A stretch of 35,527 nucleotides of DNA from Desulfobacteraceae bacterium (GCA_013791935.1 VMSV01000042.1:1-35527); one strand, 5' to 3'; positions 14,784 through 22,859 are shown, numbered from the stretch's first letter. A program made the numbers and translations. Notes: generated from the letters alone by a model not told the origin.

Positions 14784-15208
14784 AGGAAATTACCCGAGGA
14801 TTAACTGTGTTTTTCGGTTTCATTTTGAACCTGGATTATAATGATGACGCACCACTTTGTCCATGAATTTTATGGGACCGATTTCGTAGGGAACAGGCAT
14901 GCCTGTTTCCTACAATACCCATCACCTCTTACCTCTCACTTTCAACCTCAGTCTTTAATTCATGGAAAGTTTCATGACTTCCTTCAGATAATCTCCTTCC
15001 ATCAAAGCCATGGAGTATATATTCCTGGCACACCATTGTCCATAACAGCGAATTAAACCGGGGCCATTGAAGTTTAAAGGGTTCCTTAAAAAGAACCGGC
15101 CTGTTTTTACCTGTTGACAACAATGGATTTCATCATTAGTTTTCCCCACTTATCGCAGATCAGAGAAATCATCGAAAAAGAGGTTCGAAGAGCCAACAGG
15201 GATTATTA
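14784..15208. other. Divergent intergenic region before the iron-uptake operon
   Basis: About 425 bases between the FmdB-like gene (-) and fur-feoA (+). It holds a 28-base palindrome (14886-14913), a pyrimidine-rich stretch, a weak promoter-like pair (TTGACA 15114-15119, TAGTTT 15137-15142, spacing 17) and a 28-codon ORF that overlaps the fur-feoA start. A minus-strand ORF at 14955-15149 (64 codons, GTG start, four cysteines, ending LMEGDYLKEVMKLSMN) has gene-like composition but no ribosome binding site and may be a remnant. No clear Fur box was found. Confidence 0.4.
14886..14913. repeat. 28-base near-perfect palindrome, REP-like
   Basis: The left half GTAGGGAACAGGCA mirrors the right half TGCCTGTTTCCTAC with one G-T mismatch. 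GTAGG at one end and CCTAC at the other match the ends of small palindromic repeats scattered between genes in many deltaproteobacteria. A related hairpin whose right side ends in CGCCCCTAC occurs after feoB. It does not look like a terminator, as no T-run follows. Confidence 0.55.
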
Positions 15209-15209
15209 A
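15123..15209 (+). CDS. Possible 28-residue leader ORF overlapping fur-feoA
   Basis: Starts MDFIISFPHL and ends EKEVRRANRDY with TAA, whose last A is the A of the fur-feoA ATG (TAATG). That overlap is typical of translational coupling. The C-terminal half reads like a genuine charged helix. There is no clear ribosome binding site for its own ATG, and the frame is open only from 15090, so it may be a coupled leader peptide, the tail of a lost gene, or chance. Confidence 0.3.
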   Translation: MDFIISFPHLSQIREIIEKEVRRANRDY

Positions 15210-15886
15210 TGGAAAATATCCATTCCAAGGAAAAAGAACAGTTTAAAAAAATATTTCAACAGGAAAAAGTGGATCATGTTGAAGAACGATTTAAGCTCCT
15301 TGAACTTTTCCTTCAAACGGAAAAGCACATGACTGCGGATGAATTGATTGATTTGGCGGAACAGAACGGTCTTGTTTTTGATGCCCAGTTTGTCAAAGAC
15401 ACATTAAAACTCATGTGCCGGTTTGGCTTTGCCCAGAAAAGAGAGTTTGAAAACGGTCGCGTCAGATACGAACACAGGCATCTTGGCCAGCATCATGATC
15501 ACCTGATCTGTGTGAAATGTGGAACAATAGTTGAATTCCACAATGAATTTCTGGAAAATGCCCAGACCCGGATCGCTTCGGAAAATCAATTCCACATGCT
15601 TCAGCATAAAATGGAGATCTACGGGATCTGCTCGGATTGCCTTAAAATTTACGCCTCTCAAATCCCCCTCACCCAGGCAAAACCCGGAGCCAAGCTCATT
15701 ATTAAGGATTTCTCCGGGGGCTCCAATATTCGCATGAGGCTCCTCACCATGGGTTTGCGCATCGGGGATGTGGTGGAAGTGATCACCAACAGTGATACGG
15801 GCCAGCTGGTTGTGGCCATAGACTACAAGAGATATGCTTTGGGCCGGGGTATGGCCCAGAAGGTCCTTGTGGAACATTTTCAATAA
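15209..15886 (+). CDS. Fur-family repressor fused to a FeoA domain
   Basis: A 225-residue fusion. Residues about 20-148 are a Fur-type regulator: a winged helix (RFKLLELFLQTEKHMTADEL), then the metal-sensing region with HHDH (95-98), CVKC (101-104) and CSDC (141-144), the last two pairs being the structural zinc site. Residues about 153-225 are an SH3-like FeoA domain (LTQAKPGAKLIIKDFSGGSN to GMAQKVLVEHF). Fur represses iron uptake when iron is plentiful; FeoA assists the FeoB transporter. The fusion heads the feoA-feoB operon, so it could sense iron and act on FeoB directly as well as on DNA. AGGG lies about eight bases before the ATG. Length and domain order rule out a frameshift artefact. 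Confidence 0.93.
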   Translation: MENIHSKEKEQFKKIFQQEKVDHVEERFKLLELFLQTEKHMTADELIDLAEQNGLVFDAQFVKDTLKLMCRFGFAQKREFENGRVRYEHRHLGQHHDHLICVKCGTIVEFHNEFLENAQTRIASENQFHMLQHKMEIYGICSDCLKIYASQIPLTQAKPGAKLIIKDFSGGSNIRMRLLTMGLRIGDVVEVITNSDTGQLVVAIDYKRYALGRGMAQKVLVEHFQ

Positions 15887-15932
15887 AAACCGCGTAGAAG
15901 GCGGACAAAATAAGCGGAAACAAGGGGAATTC

Positions 15933-16157
15933 ATGCTGCTGAGTGAAGTCAAAGAAGGCCGGTCGGCAAGAATAATAAAAGTTGGCGGTGAGAGTGCTTT
16001 GAGAAGACGGATTCTGGAGATGGGAATGGTGAAGGGAGCGGAAGTATATATTGAAAAATACGCTCCCCTGAAGGACCCCCTTGAACTGATCGTGAAAGGA
16101 TGCCACATTTCCTTAAGAGTCAAAGAAGCTGAACAGATTATCGTGGAAAATCTCTGA
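15933..16157 (+). CDS. feoA: FeoA, ferrous iron transport accessory protein
   Basis: A 74-residue SH3-like protein of normal FeoA length, with LSEVKEGRSARIIKVGGESA at the start and RRRILEMGMVKGAEVYIEKY following, the family core. FeoA binds the cytoplasmic part of FeoB and is needed for full uptake of Fe2+. AGGGG six bases before the ATG at 15933 sets the start; a longer in-frame reading to 15834 runs into the end of fur-feoA. It lies 46 bases after the fusion gene and three bases before feoB. With the fused domain next door, the operon carries two different FeoA domains. Confidence 0.95.
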   Translation: MLLSEVKEGRSARIIKVGGESALRRRILEMGMVKGAEVYIEKYAPLKDPLELIVKGCHISLRVKEAEQIIVENL

Positions 16158-16160
16158 TTC

Positions 16161-18221
16161 ATGGAAAAGACTCTGACCATAGCCCTTTCGGGAAATCCGA
16201 ATTCCGGCAAAACCACCATTTTCAACAGCCTTACGGGAACCCGCCAGAAAGTGGGGAACTGGCCCGGGGTTACGGTGGAAAAAAAAGAAGGCAGTATTAC
16301 CAAATTCGGCCGCCTCCTGAATATCATTGATCTCCCCGGGACCTACAGCTTAACGCCCTTTTCCATTGAAGAGATCGTGGCCAGGAAATATATTCTGGAT
16401 GAGAATCCTGATGTGGTGATCGACATCATCGATACGTCCAACCTGGAAAGAAGCCTTTATCTGGCCACCCAGTTGAGAGAGCTGGATCGTTGCAAGGTCA
16501 TCTTCGCCCTGAACATGGCGGACCTGGCCAAAACCAGGGGCCTGAAAATCAACGGGGAAAAGCTGGCGGAACTTCTGGATGTGCCGGTGATTTTCACCAT
16601 CGGCAATAAAAGCCAGGGGCTGGATGAGCTCATTCAAAAAGCCATAGACCTGGCCGATGCACCAGCCAAACCCCTGCTTCGAGGGGTTAAATACAACCGG
16701 GATATTGAAGCTGCCATCCAGACGCTTCAGACGATGATTCTGGAAAAGACCGAGGGACTTCTCAACTATTCCCCCCGTTGGACTGCCATCAAGCTCCTTG
16801 AAGACGATAACATCATCAAGGAAACGCTCCTGGAAAAACTCGGTGTCACCGGGGGCGATGAGATTCTGAGGGAAACGGAAACCGCCAGAAAACACCTGAT
16901 GAACCGTTTTGATGAAGACCCTGAAATCATCATGACCGATGAAAGATACGGGTTCATCGCAGGCGTCATCAAGGAGGTGTTTACCGCGTCAGCCCGGCAA
17001 CGGGTGGATATCTCAAGAAACATCGATCTGGTTCTCACCAACCGGTTTGTGGGCTTTCCCATTTTCATCTTTTTCATCTGGCTCATGTTTCAGACCACGT
17101 TTTCCATCGGGCAGTTTCCCATGGACTGGATTGATGGCGGCATCCGTTTTTTCACCGGAATCCTGGAAAACTTTCTTCCCGAAAGCATTCTCAAAGATCT
17201 TCTCGTAAACGGCATCATTGCCGGAGTCGGAAGCGTCATCGTTTTTCTGCCCAATATCCTGATTCTGTTTTTCTTCATCGCCCTGTTCGAAGACACGGGC
17301 TATATGAGCCGCGCGGCTTTCTTGATGGACAAAATCATGCATCTCATCGGGCTTCATGGAAAATCATTCATCCCCATGATCATCGGTTTCGGGTGCAATG
17401 TTCCGGCGGTCATGGCCGCCCGAACCCTGGAAAGCGAAAAGGACCGAATCCTGACCATTTTAATTACACCCTTCATGTCCTGCTCCGCCAGACTTCCCAT
17501 TTACATAGTACTTGCAGGGACTTTCTTCGGTGTTCATGCGGGTTCGGTCATTTTCGGAATTTATCTCACCGGCATTGTGCTTTCCATCTTTACCGGAAGG
17601 CTGTTCCGTTCAACGCTTCTTAAAGGTGCCGATGCCCCCTTTGTGATGGAACTTCCCCCCTACCGGGTGCCCATGGTCAAAAGCCTGCTGATTCACATGT
17701 GGGATCGGGGCAAGATCTTCCTCAGAAAAATGGGGGGAATCATTCTGGTGGGTTCGGTGGTGATCTGGGCTTTGTCTTCCTTTCCGAATACGGAGCCCTC
17801 GGGAGCTTCAGGCATCGATCCGATCCAACGCATGGAAAACTCCTACATGGGCCAAATCGGCAAAATCATCTCTCCGGTATTTGAACCCATCGGCATTGAC
17901 TGGCGTGGTGGAGTTGCCCTGCTTTCCGGATTCGTGGCAAAAGAAATCGTGGTGAGCACCATGGGGGTATTGTACGCGGGGGAAAATGACGAGTCGGATG
18001 CCCTGAAAAAAGCCCTTCTGGTATCGGGTATGACCCCTTTGTCCGCCCTGGCCATGATGGTTTTCGTGCTGCTCTATGTGCCCTGCCTGGCCACCATGGC
18101 AGCCATTAAAAGGGAAACGTCCCTGAAATGGACGCTTTTCAGCATCACTTACAGCACCGGCCTCGCCTGGTTCATGGCCTTTGTGGTTTACCAGGGGGGA
18201 AGTCTTGCGGGACTGGGATAA
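16161..18221 (+). CDS. feoB: FeoB, ferrous iron transporter with G-protein domain
   Basis: A 686-residue inner-membrane Fe2+ transporter. The N-terminal GTPase has G1 GNPNSGKTT (11-19), the G2 threonine in GVTVEKKEG, G3 DLPG (57-60) and G4 NMAD (118-121). The following helical region (to about residue 285) should be the GDI-like domain. The membrane part holds the two Gate motifs, seen around FIALFEDTGYMSRAAFLMD, FGCNVPAVMAARTLES, and later GFVAKEIVVSTMGVLY. Cysteines in FGCNVP, FMSCSARLP and YVPCLATM line the predicted pore. Total length is a little below the usual 700-770, with no missing core motif. It starts three bases after feoA, so translation is probably coupled. Confidence 0.97.
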   Translation: MEKTLTIALSGNPNSGKTTIFNSLTGTRQKVGNWPGVTVEKKEGSITKFGRLLNIIDLPGTYSLTPFSIEEIVARKYILDENPDVVIDIIDTSNLERSLYLATQLRELDRCKVIFALNMADLAKTRGLKINGEKLAELLDVPVIFTIGNKSQGLDELIQKAIDLADAPAKPLLRGVKYNRDIEAAIQTLQTMILEKTEGLLNYSPRWTAIKLLEDDNIIKETLLEKLGVTGGDEILRETETARKHLMNRFDEDPEIIMTDERYGFIAGVIKEVFTASARQRVDISRNIDLVLTNRFVGFPIFIFFIWLMFQTTFSIGQFPMDWIDGGIRFFTGILENFLPESILKDLLVNGIIAGVGSVIVFLPNILILFFFIALFEDTGYMSRAAFLMDKIMHLIGLHGKSFIPMIIGFGCNVPAVMAARTLESEKDRILTILITPFMSCSARLPIYIVLAGTFFGVHAGSVIFGIYLTGIVLSIFTGRLFRSTLLKGADAPFVMELPPYRVPMVKSLLIHMWDRGKIFLRKMGGIILVGSVVIWALSSFPNTEPSGASGIDPIQRMENSYMGQIGKIISPVFEPIGIDWRGGVALLSGFVAKEIVVSTMGVLYAGENDESDALKKALLVSGMTPLSALAMMVFVLLYVPCLATMAAIKRETSLKWTLFSITYSTGLAWFMAFVVYQGGSLAGLG

Positions 18222-18238
18222 ACGCCAAAACATCAAAA

Positions 18239-18260
18239 GGGCGAACACTTAGGTTCGCCC
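18239..18260. repeat. Hairpin repeat between feoB and rlmD, possible bidirectional terminator
   Basis: GGGCGAAC (18239-18246) and GTTCGCCC (18253-18260) form an eight-pair stem with a six-base loop; the right side continues CTAC. The arm GTTCGCCCCTAC matches a common small intergenic repeat of these bacteria and recalls the palindrome at 14886. It sits where feoB and rlmD converge. No long T-run follows, so any terminator role is weak. Confidence 0.5.
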
Positions 18261-18267
18261 CTACCCT

Positions 18268-18302
18268 TTCACCGTTCACCGTTCACCGTTCACCGTTCAC
18301 CG
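18268..18302. repeat. Five tandem copies of the heptamer TTCACCG
   Basis: Perfect copies start at 18268, 18275, 18282, 18289 and 18296, followed by a degenerate sixth (TTCCCGCC). The rlmD stop codon (18283-18285) lies inside the array, so the last residues of RlmD (TVNGER) are encoded by it. As the gene enters the array from its far side and stops in the third unit, loss of one or two units would leave the protein end unchanged. Confidence 0.9.
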
Positions 18303-19695
18303 TTCCCGCCTTCCTCACCAACCGAGCCACCGCCTCCACATGAAACGTGTGGGGGAACATATCCACGGGCTGAATCTCCTCAACCCGGTAATCCTCCTTC
18401 ATGAGGGCCAGATCCCTGGCCTGGGTGGCGGGGTTGCAGGAGACATAAACAATCCGGTCCGGTCCCATGTCCAGAATCTGCTGAACCACATCCTTGTGCA
18501 TGCCCACCCTGGGCGGGTCAATGATGAGAACATCGGGCTTTTGGTTCATGCTTTTAAGGGATTCCCGGATATCTCCCAGAATGAAACGGCAGTTGGACAC
18601 ATGATTCTGAACACAGTTATTCACTGCATCCTCCACAGCACTTTCAACAATTTCCAGTCCGGTAAGGGTCGCCGCACTATCGGAGAGAAAAATGGAAATG
18701 GTGCCGGTTCCGCAATAAAGATCCAGAACCGTCTCTTTTCCCGTGAGTCCGGCATATTGTTTCGCCACCTTGTACAGGGTTTCAGCACCCAGGCTGTTGG
18801 TCTGAAAAAAGGAATTGGCGGAGACTTTAAATTCAAAATCCCCGATGCGGTCTTTGATGACCTTATCCCCAGCCAGGCAAATCTCATACTCACCCACGGC
18901 AATGGCCGCCTTTCGTCCGGTGACGTTATTCATCACAGACACGATTTGCGGGAATCGGGTCTGAAGACTTTGAGCCAGGGGGAGAACAGCGGCCCGGTCC
19001 TCGGAGCTGGTGATGATATTCACCATCCATTGGTCATGATACACAGAATGCCTCAGCATGAGAAACCGCCAGAATCCTTCATGGGATTTCAGTCCATACA
19101 CGGGTTTGGGGGAATGTTTCATGAATTCCGCTCCGTACCGTAAAATTTCATTGCCCAGGTCCGGCTGGAGCAGGCAAGTGTCAATCTTTATCACCTTGTG
19201 AAAGGTCCCCGGCACATGGAGGCCCAAGGCAAAGTCTTTTTCAATATCCTCCTGGCCCAACTGGGAAGGAAGGAGCCACCGGCTGTCCGAGCAGGAAAAT
19301 TCCATTTTATTCCGATACCCGTACACCGAAGAAGTTGCAAGGGTGGGATGAACGGGCACATCCTTGAGCAAGGCGATATGCTCCATGGCATCCCGGACAA
19401 ACTGACGCTTATACTCCAATTGCTTTTCATATTGAACGAACTGCCATTTACACCCCCCGCAAAACCCGAAAACCTCGCAGGGCGGTGACAATCTGAAGGC
19501 GGAGCTTTCCAGAACGGATACCACAACAGCTTCGGCGTGGCTCTTTTTCTTTTTGGTGATCCGGGCCAGGACCCGGTCCCCTGGCATTGCAAAATCAACG
19601 AAAACCACCAGACCGTCCACCCGGGCAATCCCCCTGCCCCCGATGGCCATATCCGTGATTTCAAGTTCTATGTTCTCCCCTTTTTTCAAGATCAT
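18283..19695 (-). CDS. rlmD: 23S rRNA (uracil-5-)-methyltransferase, RlmD/RumA type
   Basis: A 470-residue enzyme that transfers a methyl group from S-adenosylmethionine to C5 of a uracil in 23S rRNA (U1939 in E. coli for RlmD). An N-terminal TRAM domain (about 1-60) binds RNA. Cys73, Cys79, Cys82 and Cys174 can hold the [4Fe-4S] cluster of this family. The methyltransferase fold has DLYCGTGTISIFL (325-337) and IIDPPRVGM (391-399), and the catalytic nucleophile is Cys420 in VSCNPATQARD. It is a little longer than the E. coli protein. Its ATG overlaps the cinA stop by four bases (ATGA). RlmCD-type members may methylate another site, so the position is inferred. Confidence 0.92.
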   Translation of the reverse strand: MILKKGENIELEITDMAIGGRGIARVDGLVVFVDFAMPGDRVLARITKKKKSHAEAVVVSVLESSAFRLSPPCEVFGFCGGCKWQFVQYEKQLEYKRQFVRDAMEHIALLKDVPVHPTLATSSVYGYRNKMEFSCSDSRWLLPSQLGQEDIEKDFALGLHVPGTFHKVIKIDTCLLQPDLGNEILRYGAEFMKHSPKPVYGLKSHEGFWRFLMLRHSVYHDQWMVNIITSSEDRAAVLPLAQSLQTRFPQIVSVMNNVTGRKAAIAVGEYEICLAGDKVIKDRIGDFEFKVSANSFFQTNSLGAETLYKVAKQYAGLTGKETVLDLYCGTGTISIFLSDSAATLTGLEIVESAVEDAVNNCVQNHVSNCRFILGDIRESLKSMNQKPDVLIIDPPRVGMHKDVVQQILDMGPDRIVYVSCNPATQARDLALMKEDYRVEEIQPVDMFPHTFHVEAVARLVRKAGTVNGER

Positions 19696-20945
19696 TGCTT
19701 ATTCCCCATTAATTCTCTTCGCAGCAGGTCCAGGGCTTTGACCGCAAAAAGGGTTTTGTTTCGAAAACGCCCACCCCCTGAAAACTGAAAACGCCACCCT
19801 TGGGCGGATTCAGGGGTGGTAAGCCCGATACAAACGGTTCCCACGGGCTTTTCGTCGGTCCCACCATCCGGCCCTGCAATTCCGGATGTGGAAAGACCAT
19901 AGGTGGCTCCGGCCAATGCCCTTGCGCCCATGGCCATCTGTCTGGCCGTTTCTTCGTGAACGGCCCCGTATTTTTCAAGGGTTTCAGGAGGGACGCCCAA
20001 AACCTTCACTTTGGCATCATTGGAGTAGGTTACCCCGGAGAACAGGAAATATCCGGAGCTACCGGCAACATCCGTTATGCGGCTTGCGATCAGTCCGCCG
20101 GTGCAGCTTTCCGCCAAGGCCAGGGTGGCTTTTTTCGCAAGAAGGAGTCGCCCCACCACCGCTTCCATGGATTCTCCGTTTAGGGAAAGAACATACTCCC
20201 CCATTTTTTCAGCAACCCATTTTACCGCAGATTCCATTTGCAGGTTCAAGGCTTTCTCATTTTCACCCTGGCCGTAAACCTTGATGTGGATTTCAGGAAA
20301 AGTGGCGCGAAAACCAATGATCAGCTCGGGGAAAGCCTGGCTGAAGGGTTTCATCCTCTCATTCACCTCCGATTCGGGCAGGCCGAAGGTAGTAATGTTT
20401 CTTGTGGGATAAACCCAAGGCGTTTTGTCTTTGATCTGAATCACCCGGGGAAGAACTTCATTGGCCAGCATAACTTCCATTTCACGGGGAACACCAGGTA
20501 GGAAATAAAAAAGACATCGATTGATTTTCAGGACAAATCCGGGAGCGGTTCCGGCATCATTTTTCAGGACCTCCACCCCCACAGGCAAAAAGGCCATTTT
20601 CCGATTGGAGGGGTTGATGGGTCGGTTTCCGGACTTGAAATAGTTCTCAATCATGTTCAAGGCGTTTCCGTTTTCAAACAGGCCCACCCCCGCGGCTTGG
20701 GCCACGGCAAGGGCTGTGATGTCATCGCTGGTGGGGCCAAGCCCCCCGGTCACCACGGCAACATCGGCCCTCCTGGAAATATCTTTCAGAACTTCACTTA
20801 ACAAGGGTTCGTCATCCCCCACACACCCGTGCCGGGAAACGAAAAATCCAACGCGTTCCAGTTCCCTTGCAATATGGGAAGCATTGGTATCGGCTATGGA
20901 GCCGGACCGGACTTCATCCCCGGTGGAAAGGACTTCGGCAATCAT
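19692..20945 (-). CDS. cinA: CinA family protein (nicotinamide-nucleotide amidase with MoCF-like domain)
   Basis: A 417-residue, two-domain CinA of usual length. The N-terminal MoCF-like domain has LSTGDEVRSGSIADTN and VVTGGLGPTSDDITA; in other bacteria it works as an ADP-ribose pyrophosphatase. The C-terminal PncC domain, with LAESCTGGLIASRITD (from about residue 277) and STSGIAGPDGGTDEKPVGTV, deamidates nicotinamide mononucleotide to recycle pyridine nucleotides. Both domains look intact. AAGGAG lies seven bases before the ATG. The stop overlaps the rlmD start, so the two are cotranscribed. A strong terminator hairpin upstream (20977-21022) separates it from the sigma-factor gene. Confidence 0.95.
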   Translation of the reverse strand: MIAEVLSTGDEVRSGSIADTNASHIARELERVGFFVSRHGCVGDDEPLLSEVLKDISRRADVAVVTGGLGPTSDDITALAVAQAAGVGLFENGNALNMIENYFKSGNRPINPSNRKMAFLPVGVEVLKNDAGTAPGFVLKINRCLFYFLPGVPREMEVMLANEVLPRVIQIKDKTPWVYPTRNITTFGLPESEVNERMKPFSQAFPELIIGFRATFPEIHIKVYGQGENEKALNLQMESAVKWVAEKMGEYVLSLNGESMEAVVGRLLLAKKATLALAESCTGGLIASRITDVAGSSGYFLFSGVTYSNDAKVKVLGVPPETLEKYGAVHEETARQMAMGARALAGATYGLSTSGIAGPDGGTDEKPVGTVCIGLTTPESAQGWRFQFSGGGRFRNKTLFAVKALDLLRRELMGNKQ

Positions 20946-20976
20946 CGATTTTCTCCTTTTTTGAGAAACCCCGAGG

Positions 20977-21022
20977 CCCCAAAATAGTGCGGGCCGACAA
21001 TTGCCGGCCCGTCTTTTTGGGG
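20977..21022. terminator. Strong bidirectional terminator hairpin
   Basis: A two-part stem: CCCCAAAA (20977-20984) pairs TTTTGGGG (21015-21022), and inside it CGGGCCG (20990-20996) pairs CGGCCCG (21005-21011) around an eight-base loop. The inner GC stem is followed by TCTTTTT on the plus strand and by TATTTT on the minus strand. It lies 63 bases beyond the sigma-factor stop and 32 bases before the cinA start, so it mainly ends the sigma-factor transcript. Confidence 0.75.
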
Positions 21023-21084
21023 AAGAGGAATGAAAAAATCACAACTCTCAATTTCTTTTTCGGCTATTTTCAATGAGACTTTAG

Positions 21085-21780
21085 CTACAAATACAAAACA
21101 TCTTCCAGAATCTTTCTCACGGGCGCAAGGTCCTCAAGAGCCTTTTTCCGCAACTGCGAAATCCGGGTTTCGGACACCTTCAGTTCCTTGGCTATTTCAC
21201 TTTGTTTTTTGCCCTCAAAATAATACAATTCCAGGGTCCTTCGCATCTTGGGGGTCAAGCCGTTAAACGCTTCTTTAACCAAACCCATGGCTTCCTTCAT
21301 AAAAATTTCATCCACAAGATTTCTTTCCGAAACTTGAGTGTCTTCATAGGTGAGAAAGCGGATGCTTGAGTTTTCCATGGCGGATTTGAACTGTTCATCG
21401 TTAAAGCCCAATTGCTTCTTGATTTCATCCTCACTGGGGGCTCGCCGGTTCTTTTTTTCAAGCTCCAGAAAGGTTTCTTCCAATTGTTTCACCCGTTGAC
21501 GATAGACCCGGCTGAGATGATCCCATTGCCGCAACTCATTGATGATGGCGCATTTGATTCGAATGGCCGCATAGGCCCCGAAAGTTTCGTCCCTTTGGGG
21601 GTCATAATTATCCACGGCGGCGAGCAACCCCACAACCCCTGCATTCACCAAGTCCTCCACGGAGATGTGGGGGGGCAGTTTGCGTTCGTAACCGAGAACA
21701 ATGGTTTTAACCGTCGGCATGTACTGATCAATGAGGTTCCGGCGTTTTACATTCCTTTTATTCTGCTCTTTTATGGTCAT
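21085..21780 (-). CDS. fliA: Sigma-28 family RNA polymerase sigma factor (FliA/WhiG type)
   Basis: A 231-residue sigma factor of the FliA/WhiG group. Region 2 (ISVEDLVNAGVVGLLAAVDNY, then RDETFGAYAAIRIKCAIINE) recognises the -10 element. Region 3 is the charged stretch RQRVKQLEETFLELEKKNRR. Region 4 ends with the helix-turn-helix QSEIAKELKVSETRISQLRK for the -35 element. FliA directs late flagellar and chemotaxis genes in many proteobacteria, but no flagellar gene lies in this window, so its regulon cannot be told. It is a lone gene with a strong terminator downstream. The ATG at 21780 lacks a strong Shine-Dalgarno (only GGTGATGCC-like sequence nearby), so another start is possible. Confidence 0.85.
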   Translation of the reverse strand: MTIKEQNKRNVKRRNLIDQYMPTVKTIVLGYERKLPPHISVEDLVNAGVVGLLAAVDNYDPQRDETFGAYAAIRIKCAIINELRQWDHLSRVYRQRVKQLEETFLELEKKNRRAPSEDEIKKQLGFNDEQFKSAMENSSIRFLTYEDTQVSERNLVDEIFMKEAMGLVKEAFNGLTPKMRRTLELYYFEGKKQSEIAKELKVSETRISQLRKKALEDLAPVRKILEDVLYL

Positions 21781-21909
21781 GGTGATGCCGTCGTGAGATT
21801 GAGATGTTGAATTAAATGACCGACTCTGCCCAAATAAACGGAAGCCGCTGATCTGTCCTGTTTTCAGGAAAAGTTACCAGACTTATCCTGCCCTGTCAAG
21901 CTACTGATA

Positions 21910-21938
21910 TTGCTTTTAAACGAAACAGGATATTTATT
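21910..21938 (+). promoter_or_regulatory. Possible promoter of the alpha/beta hydrolase gene
   Basis: TTGCTT (21910-21915) and TTTATT (21933-21938) are 17 bases apart in the AT-rich divergent region between the sigma-factor and hydrolase genes, about 80 bases before the hydrolase ATG. Matches are moderate. Confidence 0.25.
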
Positions 21939-22018
21939 ATTGCGTATTCACAAACGCTGCACTACATTTATGGCCTTCAATAAAACCTGAAATTTCAACC
22001 CTGCGGAAAGGAGCTATC

Positions 22019-22753
22019 ATGACACCCGGACTCGAATGGCTGAACCATGGCATAACAGAAAAAGGCGTTACCACCAGAGAATTTACCCTGAAACGAAATC
22101 ACCGCCCTGTGCCCGGCGTTCTGTGGTCTCCCGAACAAGGTTCTCCCGGAAAGCCCCTGATTCTTCTCGGTCATGGCGCTTCCGGGGACCGGTTCCAGGC
22201 CCCGGTCAAAAGCATGGCTTACAGAATGGTTCGCCATTACGGGTTTTTTGCTTTGGCCATTGACGGTCCGGTCCACGGCGGAAGATCAACGGGAGACGGA
22301 GCAAGGGGATCATTTGCCGAGGAATGGAAAAGACCCGGTAATGTGGAGGATATGATTTCCGATTGGAAAACCGCCATGGATTCCATCATGGCTTTGGATG
22401 AAGTTGGACAATGCCCCGTGGGTTACTGGGGATTGTCCATGGGCACCATTTACGGCGCACCCCTTGTGGCGGCAGAACCGAGAATCAAGGCAGCGGTTCT
22501 GGGCTTGATGGGGCTTGTTGGACCCACCGAGGCATACCGGAAGATTATCAAAGAGGCCGCAGAAGCGATCATCTGCCCGGTTTTGTTTCTATGGCAACTG
22601 GAAGATGAGCTTTTCCCCCGGGACCGGTGCCTTGCTTTGTTTGATCTCATCGCCTCAAAAAACAAACGCCTGCATGCCAATCCCGGAACCCATGCCGCCG
22701 TGCCCGTGGAAGAGATGGATTTTTCAGAATCCTTCCTTGCTGAATATGTATAA
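22019..22753 (+). CDS. Alpha/beta hydrolase (dienelactone-hydrolase-like)
   Basis: A 244-residue soluble hydrolase. The oxyanion motif is LLGHGASGDR (49-58). The nucleophile is Ser140 in GLSMG, the acid is probably Asp196 in QLEDELFPRD, and the base is His225 in NPGTHAAVP, so the triad is complete and in normal order. The family splits ester, thioester, peptide or C-C bonds; the substrate is not apparent. AAAGGAG lies six bases before the ATG. It is a single gene, separated by about 100 bases from the following PAS protein, with no good terminator between. Confidence 0.88.
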   Translation: MTPGLEWLNHGITEKGVTTREFTLKRNHRPVPGVLWSPEQGSPGKPLILLGHGASGDRFQAPVKSMAYRMVRHYGFFALAIDGPVHGGRSTGDGARGSFAEEWKRPGNVEDMISDWKTAMDSIMALDEVGQCPVGYWGLSMGTIYGAPLVAAEPRIKAAVLGLMGLVGPTEAYRKIIKEAAEAIICPVLFLWQLEDELFPRDRCLALFDLIASKNKRLHANPGTHAAVPVEEMDFSESFLAEYV

Positions 22754-22859
22754 TGCTCATGGGATTTACCATAATGCCGATACGCATATAAGATAATGAT
22801 CACAAACCAAATCATTACCCAAAATTGAAATCAGGCATTACATTTTATTCAACACCAAA

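Noticed and set aside
14834..14845. Fur box (GATTAT-AATGAT)
   Set aside because: Only two hexamers match, it lies about 365 bases from the fur-feoA start, and such AT-rich hexamers occur by chance.
14841..15056. 71-codon plus-strand ORF
   Set aside because: Runs through the 28-base palindrome and a pyrimidine-rich stretch; low-quality sequence with many His and Pro residues and no ribosome binding site.
15404..16327. 307-codon minus-strand ORF opposite fur-feoA, feoA and feoB
   Set aside because: It is antisense to three well-recognised genes, has no family resemblance and no ribosome binding site; openness is a by-product of codon use on the other strand.
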